Origin: Mucilaginibacter aquariorum
GTDB taxonomy: Bacteria > Bacteroidota > Bacteroidia > Sphingobacteriales > Sphingobacteriaceae
Direction: 5' to 3'
Assembly: GCF_024498135.1 (NCBI RefSeq)
Contig: NZ_JANHOH010000002.1
Coordinates: forward strand, 1-64,000
DNA: 64,000 bases
Of the stretch, positions 39,088 to 47,588 are shown in pieces. Position numbers and translations under genes: made by a program. How positions within the stretch are numbered: the stretch's first letter is position 1; each line of letters starts with the position of its first letter. The notes below the pieces were generated by a model. It had not been told where the DNA came from, did not search any database, and saw nothing but the letters and a program-made list of their open reading frames with translations.

Positions 39088-40133
39088 CGGCGTTTCAACA
39101 AAGCATAAAACTTATCCGAAGTAGCTTTTTTGCCTTCCCAATTATTCTTTACAACATAGTTTGTTTTCAGGAAACGGTCGGCCTCTTCAAAGTTGGTAAA
39201 GCGGTTCACTATTTCAATAGCTTCGCTGTAAGCAAGGCTATAACCGTTAAACAGGTCTTTAACAAAAAGTAGCTTATCATTAAGACTGATGGCTGCTTTC
39301 AAATCTTTTATAGGCGCCTCAACGGATTGTGTACTTGCACCCTGCCGGTCCTTCAATTGCGCCGACATCCTTTGATTCAATGTAAGCACTTTTTCTTCCT
39401 TCGCGGGTTCGTCGGCGCTGGTTTTTGGTGTGTTATCAATAACCGGTTCCGGGTTGGTAGGCACGATGTTTGGCGGCTCGGTTTCATCGTGGGTAACCGT
39501 TCCGTTATGCGGAATGTTTTCCGGTGTTACCACAGGCGTTTTTACTTCCTCCTTTTCAGCCACAATAGATACTTCCTCTTCTTCGTCCCAGTCAGCAGCC
39601 TCATCAATAGCCAATTCGTGCTTTATGGTTTCGGGTTCTTCCCGTTCAAACGAATAGCTGTCTTTATCGGTGCCGGTATGCAGATCTATTTGCGGTGCAG
39701 GTTGTTCTTCTACCCTTGGCTCAACCGCTGGTTTTACAGGCTCGGCTTGTTCCGGTTTGGCAGCCCCTGCATTAAAAGGTGCTCGGTCTATAACGGGCTT
39801 TGCCTGCTGCACAAGCGGCTCAAAATATTTGGGTTCGCCAGCGGCCGGCCTTAAATCTTCGGCAACGGGTGTCTTTATCTCTTCAATTACGGGTTTCTGT
39901 ATTTCCGGCTTTTTCTCCTCAATGTGTGGTGGTAAGGCATGCTCTAACTGTACCTTTTGAAGGTTCAGTTTTCTTAATATTTCGGCATGATCTTTTAAAA
40001 AGTGGGTGTTGGCAACAAACAGCTCAAGTTCCAGGTCGTTCAGGTTGTCTGCAGTACTTTGCAGGTACTCATATTGCTCGTTTAGTTCTTTTATTATTGC
40101 GCCGGTCTTTCTAAATACTTCCTGCTGCTTCAT
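39078..40133 (-). CDS. Protein of unknown function with disordered acidic middle
   Basis: A 351-residue cytoplasmic protein. Residues 1-60 are a helical or coiled-coil segment (IIKELNEQYEYLQSTADN). Residues about 70-245 are low-complexity, rich in Pro, Glu, Val and Lys, with many PVIEEIK-like units, and probably disordered. The C-terminal 80 residues (KAAISLNDKLLFVKDLFNG, then NRFTNFEEADRFLKTNY) form a conserved helical domain, which I recall in other Bacteroidota hypothetical proteins next to rodA. Possible scaffold; nothing more can be said. Divergent from tdk. Confidence 0.6.
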   Translation of the reverse strand: MKQQEVFRKTGAIIKELNEQYEYLQSTADNLNDLELELFVANTHFLKDHAEILRKLNLQKVQLEHALPPHIEEKKPEIQKPVIEEIKTPVAEDLRPAAGEPKYFEPLVQQAKPVIDRAPFNAGAAKPEQAEPVKPAVEPRVEEQPAPQIDLHTGTDKDSYSFEREEPETIKHELAIDEAADWDEEEEVSIVAEKEEVKTPVVTPENIPHNGTVTHDETEPPNIVPTNPEPVIDNTPKTSADEPAKEEKVLTLNQRMSAQLKDRQGASTQSVEAPIKDLKAAISLNDKLLFVKDLFNGYSLAYSEAIEIVNRFTNFEEADRFLKTNYVVKNNWEGKKATSDKFYALLKRRYA

Positions 40134-40210
40134 GGCTTTAATGTTAGGAAATTGCTTACCAAAAATAGCATAAAATTCTGATATTAGCCCCTCACAAAAG
40201 TTTAGAGAGA

Positions 40211-40792
40211 TTGTACAGCGAGGAAGTTTTTAAAAGGCGAAATGAAATTGGCGGGAGTATTGAAGTTATCTGTGGGTCAATGTTTTCGGGTAAAACCGAA
40301 GAATTGATAAGGCGGGTTAACCGCGCGCGGATAGCAAAAGTAAATGTAGAAATTTTTAGTCCGGTAGCCGATACACGCTACGATAAAAGCGCCCTGGTGT
40401 CACATAATCTAAATTCTATCCCTTCAAAAGCGGTTAGTAAAGCAGCCGAAATTTTGCCTTTGGCCAGCCATATACAAGTTGTTGGAATTGACGAAGCCCA
40501 GTTTTTTGATGATGAGCTTCCCAATGTTTGCCAAACCCTTGCCGATGCCGGTGTCAGGGTTATTGTGGCCGGTTTAGATATGGATTTTAAGGGCCGCCCA
40601 TTTGGCACCATGCCCCAGATAATGGCCATTGCAGATTCGGTTACCAAGCTGCATGCCGTATGCGTAAAGTGCGGGCAGCAGGCCATGTACTCCTACCGTT
40701 TAGTGCCCGATGACAGCAAGATCTTATTAGGCGAAAAAGAAAGCTACGAGGCCCGTTGCCGCAATTGCTTTAACCTGGATGGGGCGATATAA
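40211..40792 (+). CDS. tdk: Thymidine kinase
   Basis: A 193-residue type II thymidine kinase of the salvage pathway. P-loop GSMFSGKTEELIRR near residue 22; VGIDEAQFFDDE (Walker B and base); the Cys pair CVKC, then CRNC, forms the zinc ribbon, with YSRL-like lasso sequence YSYRLV. Start is a TTG at 40211, since no ATG precedes the conserved RRNEIGGSIEVI segment. Divergent from 39078-40133. Complete. Confidence 0.95.
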   Translation: MYSEEVFKRRNEIGGSIEVICGSMFSGKTEELIRRVNRARIAKVNVEIFSPVADTRYDKSALVSHNLNSIPSKAVSKAAEILPLASHIQVVGIDEAQFFDDELPNVCQTLADAGVRVIVAGLDMDFKGRPFGTMPQIMAIADSVTKLHAVCVKCGQQAMYSYRLVPDDSKILLGEKESYEARCRNCFNLDGAI

Positions 40793-41051
40793 TTATTAGT
40801 GCTGTTTAAGGATTTCAAAACCCTCTTTTCGCTTGCGGAGAGAGGGTGGTCGAGCGCAGCAAAGACCGGGTAAGTCAACATCGCCGGTATAGCAAGACTA
40901 ATTGCATACAATCTCTCACCAGAAATTCCCATCAGCCCCGCTATAAATCCGCTATAATTACCTGCAAATGCATTTTTGTATGAATAAAATTACAATTGGC
41001 GCATAAACAATAAGCGTGTTTTTAAGGTTAGGTAGTTAAAATACAATTACC

Positions 41052-41342
41052 ATGAGCATTAGCTTACTTGCCTACATGCACTGCAAAAAAGATGCAGAGG
41101 TAGCGTTTGATACCGAATTAAAGAAACTGGTTGAAGCATCGTTAAAAGAAGAAGGCTGCTTAGCCTACGAACTGTACCAGTATAAAGACGAACCCACCAA
41201 ATATGTAATTGAGGAAGAATGGGCCGACGAAGATACCTTAAGCAGACATATGGAGACTGCTCATTATAAGTATTTTGTGCACATATCACCTGCCTTATTA
41301 GAAACACCTGCCGATGTGAAAATACTAACCCGATTGGTTTGA
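41052..41342 (+). CDS. Antibiotic biosynthesis monooxygenase (ABM)-domain protein
   Basis: A 96-residue dimeric alpha-beta barrel protein of the ABM/YgiN type: LVEASLKEEGCLAYELYQYKDEP, then VIEEEWADEDTLSRHMETAHYKYF. Members oxidise quinones or quinols or simply bind them; this one has no further marker. Cytoplasmic. A lone gene between tdk and the response regulator, with about 260 bases of mostly featureless sequence upstream (one hairpin near 40829-40850). Confidence 0.85.
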   Translation: MSISLLAYMHCKKDAEVAFDTELKKLVEASLKEEGCLAYELYQYKDEPTKYVIEEEWADEDTLSRHMETAHYKYFVHISPALLETPADVKILTRLV

Positions 41343-41447
41343 AAGTGTTTGCCTATAGGGATATAAACAATATTTATAGTTTACTGTTGTGCTTTTAAAG
41401 AAAAACCATTGTAATATTTAGGGCATAAGAATTTATATTGATAAAAT

Positions 41448-41828
41448 ATGGCTAAGAAAATTTTAGTTATTGAGGATGATAAGGATATAAGGGATGCGGT
41501 TACTTACGCATTAGAGAACGAGGGGTATGAAGTGATATCATCTGAAAATGCCCGGATATTAAAATCGATAGACCAGCACAAACCCGACTTGATATTATTA
41601 GACAACTGGCTTACCGACTGGAAAAGTGATGCCAACGGCCAGCAGCTATGTTTCGAATTAAAATCAGACCCTAAAACGAGCCATATACCCGTGATCCTTG
41701 TATCGGCGGTAAGCAATATAGCCGAAATTGCCAAAGAAGGATTATCGGACGGGTATCTAAAAAAACCCTTTGACCTGGTTGAGTTGTTTGCCATAGTAAA
41801 GGAACATATTAACCCCCCAGCTGCCTAA
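41448..41828 (+). CDS. Single-domain response regulator
   Basis: A 126-residue CheY-like receiver without an output domain. The acidic pocket is EDD (residues 8-10), the phosphoacceptor Asp lies in LILLDNWL, followed by ILVSAV (Thr/Ser) and KKPFDL (Lys). The phosphoacceptor loop has an insertion (DNWLTDWKSDANGQ) seen in Bacteroidota receivers. No kinase gene is nearby; it probably acts by protein contact. Ends shortly before the 41859 terminator. Confidence 0.9.
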   Translation: MAKKILVIEDDKDIRDAVTYALENEGYEVISSENARILKSIDQHKPDLILLDNWLTDWKSDANGQQLCFELKSDPKTSHIPVILVSAVSNIAEIAKEGLSDGYLKKPFDLVELFAIVKEHINPPAA

Positions 41829-41858
41829 AGGAGGAGCTTTTGAAACGCTTAAATACTA

Positions 41859-41892
41859 AGAAAGCCCAACTCCGAAAAGAGTTGGGCTTTCT
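41859..41892 (+). terminator. Perfect 14-bp stem terminator
   Basis: AGAAAGCCCAACTC, a CGAAAA loop, GAGTTGGGCTTTCT, then T-rich DNA. Terminates the response regulator and may also serve the TonB gene on the other strand. Confidence 0.85.
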
Positions 41893-41940
41893 GTTTATAA
41901 TATAAATTAGGCTCCCCTTCAGGGGGTTGGGGGGCTGGGC

Positions 41941-44121
41941 TTAAATTTTCACCCCTAAACCAATATTAAACGAGATGCCATCGCTGGGCAAAATACCGGG
42001 GCCCGGGTACATGTTTATACGGCGAGTAAAGTATTTCTGATCGGTTAGGTTATTGATGTTAAAATTAACATGGTAGTTTTTCAGGAAACGATAGTTAAAC
42101 GCCAGATCGACCAGTTTATAGGCAGGTACTATACCTGTAGCTCCGGTTGGGTTAAATGTGGTGTTATTGGCATCGGCAAACTGTTTGCTTACATAGCTAA
42201 ACAATACAGTAGTGGTTATGTGGCTGGTTAAATAAGTAAGGCCGGTACGGTTTGTCCAATCTGGTGTGCCTTCAATTTTGTTGCCTGCCAGGCTAACGTT
42301 TACACCGGCATTGTTAATGCTGCCACTTGTGTACCTGCCATGTGTATAGGCAAGGGTATTAAATAAACGCAGGTCACTACCGGATTGCGGATTGAAACCA
42401 CGGATAAGTGATAGCTCGGTGTAAGCTTCGATACCCTTAGCATTAGCGTTGCCGATAGTGGTTAAATACAAATGATTTGCGCCACCTGCATCCTGCACAG
42501 TTAATGTACCTGGGCGATTGCCATAGTGTACAAAAAAGCCGTTCACATCAAAAGTTAAAGCGGCGCCTATTTTGCCGCGGTAACCCAGGTCGGCGTTATA
42601 ACCACGGCTATCTTTCATGTTTGGGTCAACAATGGTTAGTTGATCGGCAGGGGTAACGGCCGCGTAAATGTATGGGCGGTAAGCCTGCGATACATTACCA
42701 TAAAGCTGGGTGGTGCTGCTAACCTGATATTGTAAGCCGGTGCCAAACAACGGGAAACTACGGTCGCGTTTGTAATTTACATTGGTGCTGCGGTTGTTCA
42801 CCACACCATCTATAGTTGTTTTGATGCCCTCGTAACGTACGCCCGGCGTAACCGAAAATTTATCGGTAATACGGAAAAGGTTTTCTGCAAAAGCAGCGTA
42901 GTTAACGGCGTTTAGGTCAAGGTCTATACCGTAATCTTTAACCAGGCTCAAATCGAAATCACTATCAGTTGTACCCACGCCTTTTTGCTGGCGATGGGTA
43001 GATCCATCAGCATATCTTAAACCTGTAGTAAGGGTGCTGCGTACGCTTCCAATATTGTAGTTGTGTAACAAACGTGCTTCGGTTGTAAAGCTTTTATAAT
43101 GGTCGCGGTCTACCTGGCGTGGGTTGTAGGTGCCTAAAGTAGGGTTCACAATATCGGCTACGTTTGATGGTGCTATAAATTGCACACTGCTGCGCTCGCC
43201 AAAAAGCACATGCGATGTTACCTCTAACCGGGTATTATTACTAAAGTTATAATTGAAAATTATTGCCGGGATATTAATTGCAGGTTTAAAGAAGTTACGG
43301 AAACGGTTTGATTGCCTGCTGGTGGCATTATACATATCGTCAGTTAAACCACCCGCAATTTGTTGCACATAATCAGATCGTGAGAACTGAAACGACAAGC
43401 TGCCTTTTGTATTGAACTGATATTTGATGTTGGCGTAGTATGCACGGTAGTTAAACGCCGCATCTGGTCGCCAGCCATCGCCGCTGCGGGCATCAAAGTA
43501 AGCATAGTAGCTCACCTTACCCACTTTGCCGCCAATAGCATTGTAAGAATTAAAGAAACGGTTGCTGCCAACGGTTTGCTCACTTTCTAAGCCAAAGGTT
43601 TTGGTGGTATCGGGCTCTTTAATTTTAAAATTGACCATCCCGCCAAACTGGCTGCCAAACTGCAGGGACGATGCGCCGCGCACATATTGCACCTCACTAA
43701 TAGCCTGGAACGGCATATTGTAATGGTTCTCCGGGTAACCAACAACATCCGAGTTGGTGTTGTAGCCATTCTGCCTGATATTGGTTTCAATAGAGCGGTG
43801 AATATCAGTACCACGTGTACCAATGTTAAGCTGCAAGCCTGCGCCATCCATTTCCCAAACATTAATGCCCGGTACTTGCGAAAATAAGGTACGTGCGTTG
43901 TTGCCCGCTAAGTTTGCCTTACCCGGGTTGGCATAAATAATATTGGTTTTTTTGCCCGGGAATATATAAGCGCCAGATACATCTGATAAGTTTTTGCTGC
44001 GCGATTCTTTGATAATTACACTATCAAGCTTAAGTGTGTCCTTTTTTACTATCTGTGCCTGTGCCTGGTAAACGCTTGCAAGCATAACCATAGCCAACAA
44101 GGCTTTGTATAAATATTTCAT
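41941..44121 (-). CDS. TonB-dependent outer-membrane receptor, siderophore type
   Basis: A 726-residue receptor. Signal peptide residues 1-22 (ending YQAQA). A plug domain of about 150 residues contains VPGINVWEMDGAGLQLNIGTRG-type sequence and VQYVRGASSLQFGSQFGG, typical of FecA-like ferric-siderophore receptors. The C-terminal 22-strand barrel ends in Ile with a GISFNIGLGVKI terminal strand. There is no CarboxypepD-like extension, so it is not SusC type. It probably imports ferric chelates or another metal complex; a palindrome upstream (44173-44196) could be its operator. Confidence 0.88.
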   Translation of the reverse strand: MKYLYKALLAMVMLASVYQAQAQIVKKDTLKLDSVIIKESRSKNLSDVSGAYIFPGKKTNIIYANPGKANLAGNNARTLFSQVPGINVWEMDGAGLQLNIGTRGTDIHRSIETNIRQNGYNTNSDVVGYPENHYNMPFQAISEVQYVRGASSLQFGSQFGGMVNFKIKEPDTTKTFGLESEQTVGSNRFFNSYNAIGGKVGKVSYYAYFDARSGDGWRPDAAFNYRAYYANIKYQFNTKGSLSFQFSRSDYVQQIAGGLTDDMYNATSRQSNRFRNFFKPAINIPAIIFNYNFSNNTRLEVTSHVLFGERSSVQFIAPSNVADIVNPTLGTYNPRQVDRDHYKSFTTEARLLHNYNIGSVRSTLTTGLRYADGSTHRQQKGVGTTDSDFDLSLVKDYGIDLDLNAVNYAAFAENLFRITDKFSVTPGVRYEGIKTTIDGVVNNRSTNVNYKRDRSFPLFGTGLQYQVSSTTQLYGNVSQAYRPYIYAAVTPADQLTIVDPNMKDSRGYNADLGYRGKIGAALTFDVNGFFVHYGNRPGTLTVQDAGGANHLYLTTIGNANAKGIEAYTELSLIRGFNPQSGSDLRLFNTLAYTHGRYTSGSINNAGVNVSLAGNKIEGTPDWTNRTGLTYLTSHITTTVLFSYVSKQFADANNTTFNPTGATGIVPAYKLVDLAFNYRFLKNYHVNFNINNLTDQKYFTRRINMYPGPGILPSDGISFNIGLGVKI

Positions 44122-44172
44122 TATAGTTTTTTTAGAGAAAGAAATTAATAGGTTAAATAAATAGCATCAACA

Positions 44173-44196
44173 GCACAGCGCATAATTATGCCGTGC
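44173..44196. promoter_or_regulatory. Palindrome upstream of the TonB receptor
   Basis: Core GCATAATTATGC (44180-44191, exact palindrome) extended by GCACA/TGTGC-like flanks. Located 59-70 bases upstream of the receptor ATG on the minus strand. It resembles a repressor site of the iron-regulator kind. Confidence 0.4.
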
Positions 44197-44227
44197 ATGT
44201 ATAGATAAGAATGCTAAAAAATTACAG

Positions 44228-44776
44228 TTAACCTAAAATTTCGGGGGGCTGACCCGGTATCGGGATAAAGGGATCGACAGAAATGGTATAAATTTTATTA
44301 AAACCCTGTGGAGGGATGTTTTCGAACCGAAGAAAATTAATAACTAACTGTGGGTGATCGTATTTGTTATCCGGGCCACCTTTTTTTACCGAGGTATTAT
44401 CTCCTTTATCTGTAGGGATATCGTTTATTTGTTTGGCGTAAATAACGTTGTTATCTACCAGTTTTGTTTTTTCGTAATTAGGCACGCACATTACGTAAAG
44501 GGTATCCTTTGTGAATTTAAGCTTTACGTAATTATAACAAGCGTTTTTTAGCTGGATAGACCCGCTTACATTTTTATAATCGGCCCACTCGTTTATGCCC
44601 GGCAAGTTTTGTTTTACTTTAAGTTCAATAAGCGTATTGGGGTCGTACAGGTTATGGCTTATCAGCTCGTTCATGTGCCTGTCAGATCGCTCCATCATAT
44701 AATTTTGCAGCAACATATAGCCACCCCAATTAAAAAAGTGGATAACCAACAGGAATATGGCGAACAGTTTTTTCAA
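44228..44776 (-). CDS. Membrane-anchored protein of unknown function
   Basis: A 182-residue protein with one N-terminal hydrophobic segment (residues 3-24, probably an uncleaved anchor or signal) and a periplasmic domain with no motif I know, apart from a Pro/Gly-rich end (PFIPIPGQPPEIL). It lies 106 bases upstream of the TonB receptor on the same strand, so it may belong to the same uptake locus; small genes like this often precede TonB receptors in Bacteroidota. Function unknown. Confidence 0.55.
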   Translation of the reverse strand: MKKLFAIFLLVIHFFNWGGYMLLQNYMMERSDRHMNELISHNLYDPNTLIELKVKQNLPGINEWADYKNVSGSIQLKNACYNYVKLKFTKDTLYVMCVPNYEKTKLVDNNVIYAKQINDIPTDKGDNTSVKKGGPDNKYDHPQLVINFLRFENIPPQGFNKIYTISVDPFIPIPGQPPEILG

Positions 44777-44887
44777 GTGTAATTAGGCTTACAGTGCAAT
44801 TTTAATTAAAACTTTTAAAAGGTGCGCTACTACGTGCGTTTTAACGCTCCCTGATGTTGGGAAAGATATAAGTTATTTAAAGCAACA

Positions 44888-44921
44888 AAAAATCCCTGCT
44901 TCCGGGAAGAAACAGGGATTT
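44888..44921 (-). terminator. Terminator of the SDR gene at 44969
   Basis: AAAATCCCTG and CAGGGATTT arms on either side of CTTCCGGGAAGAAA. A nearly identical copy follows the F420-like gene (46838-46872). Confidence 0.65.
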
Positions 44922-44968
44922 GAAAGAAACTTATACTTTTGAACTATTATTTTTTGCGTTTTCGGAAT

Positions 44969-45727
44969 TTAAAAGCCATACATACCACCCGAAACGGAAA
45001 CTTGCTCTCCCGTGATCCAGGCTGCATCATCGGAAGCCAGGAATACTGCAGCTTTTGCGATGTCTTCGGGCTGGCCTCTGCGTCCAAGCGGTGTTTTTTC
45101 GATAAACATCTTTTCATACTCACTTCCGGCAGTAACGCCTGCGCTGGCTGCGCCTTCAGTTTCTGTAGCGCCAGGTAAAATAGAATTGATGCGAACGTTT
45201 TTAACACCCAGCTCCTTGGATAAAGCAATTGTAAAGGCATCCAGTGCCGCTTTAGTTGAAGAGTATAATGAGGCATTTGCGAGAGGGTACTTACTTGCAC
45301 CCGAACTGATATTGATGATATTGCCGCCCTTACCGCCAAAAAGTTTCAAAGATGCCTGAATAGTCAATATGGGCCCTAATACGTTAACGTTGAAACTTTG
45401 ATGGAAATCTTCTATCGAAATTTGTTCTATAGGTGCATATCCCTGAGATACTGCATTATTTACTAAAATGTCAAGCTTGCCGAAAGCATTTTCAGTTTCT
45501 TTGAACAGCCTGATAACATCGGCTTCTTTCGATACATCGGCCTGTACAGCAATGGCTATGCCTCCATTGTCGGCTATCTCCTTAACCACGCTATCTGCGC
45601 CTTCTTTACTTGAGGCATAATTTACAACAACCTTTGCGCCTTCTGCCGCAAAATGTTTGGCGATAGATGCACCTATTCCCTTTGAAGCACCGGTAACTAC
45701 CGCTACTTTGTTTTTTAATTTACTCAT
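44969..45727 (-). CDS. Short-chain dehydrogenase/reductase (FabG/glucose-dehydrogenase type)
   Basis: A 252-residue SDR. NAD(P) site TGASKGIGASIAKHF; NNAVSQG in place of the common NNAG; active-site SSGASKYP and YSSTK (Tyr-x-x-x-Lys). The C-terminal ITGEQVSVSGGMYGF is typical of the classical family. Substrate unknown. Three Fnr/Crp-like boxes at 45818-45877 lie 90-150 bases upstream, and a Crp-type regulator gene is next on the same strand, so it is probably under that regulator. Confidence 0.88.
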   Translation of the reverse strand: MSKLKNKVAVVTGASKGIGASIAKHFAAEGAKVVVNYASSKEGADSVVKEIADNGGIAIAVQADVSKEADVIRLFKETENAFGKLDILVNNAVSQGYAPIEQISIEDFHQSFNVNVLGPILTIQASLKLFGGKGGNIINISSGASKYPLANASLYSSTKAALDAFTIALSKELGVKNVRINSILPGATETEGAASAGVTAGSEYEKMFIEKTPLGRRGQPEDIAKAAVFLASDDAAWITGEQVSVSGGMYGF

Positions 45728-46148
45728 TATTTCTATTAGTTAATATATTCAAACTCTTCAGGTGTATTTTCCGTTCTGAAGGATATCCAAAGATGCAGCC
45801 CCGTGACGGATCATTTATTGACATGAATCATTAAGTACCTTTGATTTAGGTCAACTCATGGTCTTGATCTAAATCAAGTTATTTGGATAAATAATTGTAA
45901 AAAAGCAACTTAAGCTGAGTAAGGGAACGCGGGAAGGAGAAAAACAGAAAGATCACAACGGCATGTTTTGCGTTGGTAAGCACTTTTTTGCATTAAGGAA
46001 GCTATATCAATGGGGCTGAAGCGGCAATTGAAAAGCCGGGCGCTTGTGGAAAGCTATATTAAAGCGTGTTGTTCATGGATATATAACGGGATATTCCGGT
46101 TTAGGTAAAAAATTTATTTGATACCTAATTTCATCTGCGCATAAAGAT
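45728..46148. other. Regulatory region between the Crp-type gene and the SDR
   Basis: No gene. It holds the three Fnr/Crp-like boxes at 45818-45877 and otherwise nothing I recognise in 45890-46148. Confidence 0.6.
45818..45877. promoter_or_regulatory. Three Crp/Fnr-like boxes at 23-bp spacing
   Basis: TTGACATGAATCAT (45818), TTGATTTAGGTCAA (45841) and TTGATCTAAATCAA (45864). The third matches the Fnr consensus TTGAT-N4-ATCAA exactly; the first two have mismatches. Starts are exactly 23 bases apart. They lie upstream of the SDR and downstream of a Crp-family gene. Confidence 0.65.
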
Positions 46149-46736
46149 CTATTTAAAAGAGTTTTTCCGTATCCTGCTCAAAGTTTCCGGAGATAAACCC
46201 AGATAAGAGGCTATCATGTTTTGCGGGAACCGCTGTAGAAATTGCGGATAATTGCTGACCAAATCCTCGTAACGCTCTTCAGCTGTATAGCTCATAGCGG
46301 CCTGCATTCTTTTCTGGTTTGCAATGGTGTAATTTTGACTGATTACATTCGCCATCGCCGAAAATGCAGGTATATGCTTAAGAAACTCCTCAATTTGCGC
46401 GTTGGTTGACTGCAGAACCTCCAGATCCTCCAGTGCTTCGATGTTAAACCGACTTGGTGTTAACAGGTAAAAGCTTTCAAAATCGGCCAGCCACCAGTTT
46501 TCTAAAGATAATTTCAGTATGTGTTCATGCCCTTTTTCATCTACCGTAAAAGTTCTGGCAGATCCTTTTACAATAAATCCAATATATTTGCATACGTCTC
46601 CTTCCTGTAAAAAGTATTGCCGTTTACGAAGTTTTTTGGTTTTGAAATGAGCCATCAACAAATGCTTATCGTCCTCTGAAAGCACTTTGCCTGATATTTC
46701 CTGGATGTAATCGAAAAACGCTTCAAAATTGGACAT
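46149..46736 (-). CDS. Crp/Fnr-family transcription regulator
   Basis: A 195-residue regulator with an N-terminal cyclic-nucleotide-binding-type beta roll (FLQEGDVCKYIGFIVKGSARTF) and a C-terminal winged helix (NMIASYLGLSPETLSRIRKNS). Lacks the conserved Cys cluster of Fnr and the clear cAMP-binding RAE triad, as usual in Bacteroidota Crp relatives, which sense diverse signals. Next to two SDR genes and an F420-like gene on the same strand. Probably binds the boxes at 45818-45877. Confidence 0.9.
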   Translation of the reverse strand: MSNFEAFFDYIQEISGKVLSEDDKHLLMAHFKTKKLRKRQYFLQEGDVCKYIGFIVKGSARTFTVDEKGHEHILKLSLENWWLADFESFYLLTPSRFNIEALEDLEVLQSTNAQIEEFLKHIPAFSAMANVISQNYTIANQKRMQAAMSYTAEERYEDLVSNYPQFLQRFPQNMIASYLGLSPETLSRIRKNSFK

Positions 46737-46837
46737 CGTTCAAGTATATAATTATTCGCAATTTACTCAAGCTGCCTGATAAAAAGACTAAAAAACAAAC
46801 AAGGTGTCGGATTTCCCTTTAGTTTACATTCTCAACA

Positions 46838-46872
46838 AAAAATCCCCGCTTCCGGAAGAAACAGGGATTAAA
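46838..46872 (-). terminator. Terminator copy after the F420-like gene
   Basis: AAATCCCCG and CAGGGATT around CTTCCGGAAGAAA; nearly the same 55 bases occur at 44882-44936. Confidence 0.55.
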
Positions 46873-46904
46873 AGAAACTTATACTTGTTTGCGATCACGA
46901 TTCA

Positions 46905-47528
46905 TTAGTCGAATTTGACCAAGTCCTGAAAGATCAGTTGACCCCAGCTATTTCCGCGCGCCTGCACAAGTAGTCCGCCTTCCGAAAGCTTGCCAAGTTT
47001 GACCGGTGCAAAACCGAGATTTTCCGCAAGCGCACCAATCTCAGTTGCTGCGCCGTCATCGTCGCTCGCCAGGAACACTACTCGTTTGCCACCATGAACA
47101 GCCGGATCTTGTTCAAGGATGGCTGCGATCAAATGGTTGAACCCTTTAACCAGTTTTCCACAGGTGAAGGCCTGCGCCACAAACCTGGCAGAAGGCAGTC
47201 CTCCCATCTTCTCAGGGGGCACGCCGTAGGCATTGGTCACATCTACGATGGTCTTCCCCTGCCAGCTGGGCAGCGCTTTTGCAACATCCGGATGCGATTC
47301 GAAACGGACAGCCAGAAAGATGACGTCCGCCTTAACGGCTTCCGCCAGTGTTGTAGGGATGATCCCGGGTCCGATCGCGGCCGCATCGGATGCAAAGCTT
47401 TTGGGGTCGCGCGTGGTTGCAACGGATACTTCAATGCCTTTACGGGCAAACGCCTTGGCCAGGGCCTGGCCGATCTTGCCGAAGCCGACAATTGCGTAGC
47501 TTCCTGCTTTATTCTCTGAATTACTCAT
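46905..47528 (-). CDS. NADPH-dependent F420 reductase-like oxidoreductase
   Basis: A 207-residue Rossmann-fold protein of the F420-reductase/NADP-oxidoreductase family: YAIVGFGKIGQALAKAFA (dinucleotide site), VATTRDPKSFAS, DVIFLAVRFESHPDVAKAL, and FVAQAFTCGKLVKGFNHL. Bacteroidota lack F420, so it probably uses NADP with an unknown substrate. Its G+C is clearly higher than its neighbours (37 of 60 bases at 47341-47400, against 21 of 60 at 47761-47820), suggesting horizontal acquisition. It lies between two stress-type genes on the same strand. Confidence 0.82.
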   Translation of the reverse strand: MSNSENKAGSYAIVGFGKIGQALAKAFARKGIEVSVATTRDPKSFASDAAAIGPGIIPTTLAEAVKADVIFLAVRFESHPDVAKALPSWQGKTIVDVTNAYGVPPEKMGGLPSARFVAQAFTCGKLVKGFNHLIAAILEQDPAVHGGKRVVFLASDDDGAATEIGALAENLGFAPVKLGKLSEGGLLVQARGNSWGQLIFQDLVKFD

Positions 47529-47588
47529 TTTGAAAATTATTTAATTATTTAATGGCGCCAGTCAAAAACCCGCGCGGTTTGAGGTTAG

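Noticed and set aside
39327..40114. Plus-strand frames opposite the disordered protein at 39078-40133
   Set aside because: Low-complexity mirror of a Pro/Glu/Val-rich gene, with no recognisable domain.
41911..41939. G-rich run as a possible G-quadruplex
   Set aside because: Three runs of G (5, 6 and 3) fit poorly, and the same CCCTTCAGGGGGTT motif recurs at 14306-14326, so it is probably a small intergenic repeat.
44122..44227. Cobalamin or other riboswitch before the TonB receptor
   Set aside because: Only about 106 bases and no conserved riboswitch core; only a short palindrome is visible.
47094..47519. Plus-strand frames inside the F420-like gene
   Set aside because: Long overlapping frames are expected in G+C-rich DNA; the minus frame has the Rossmann motif.
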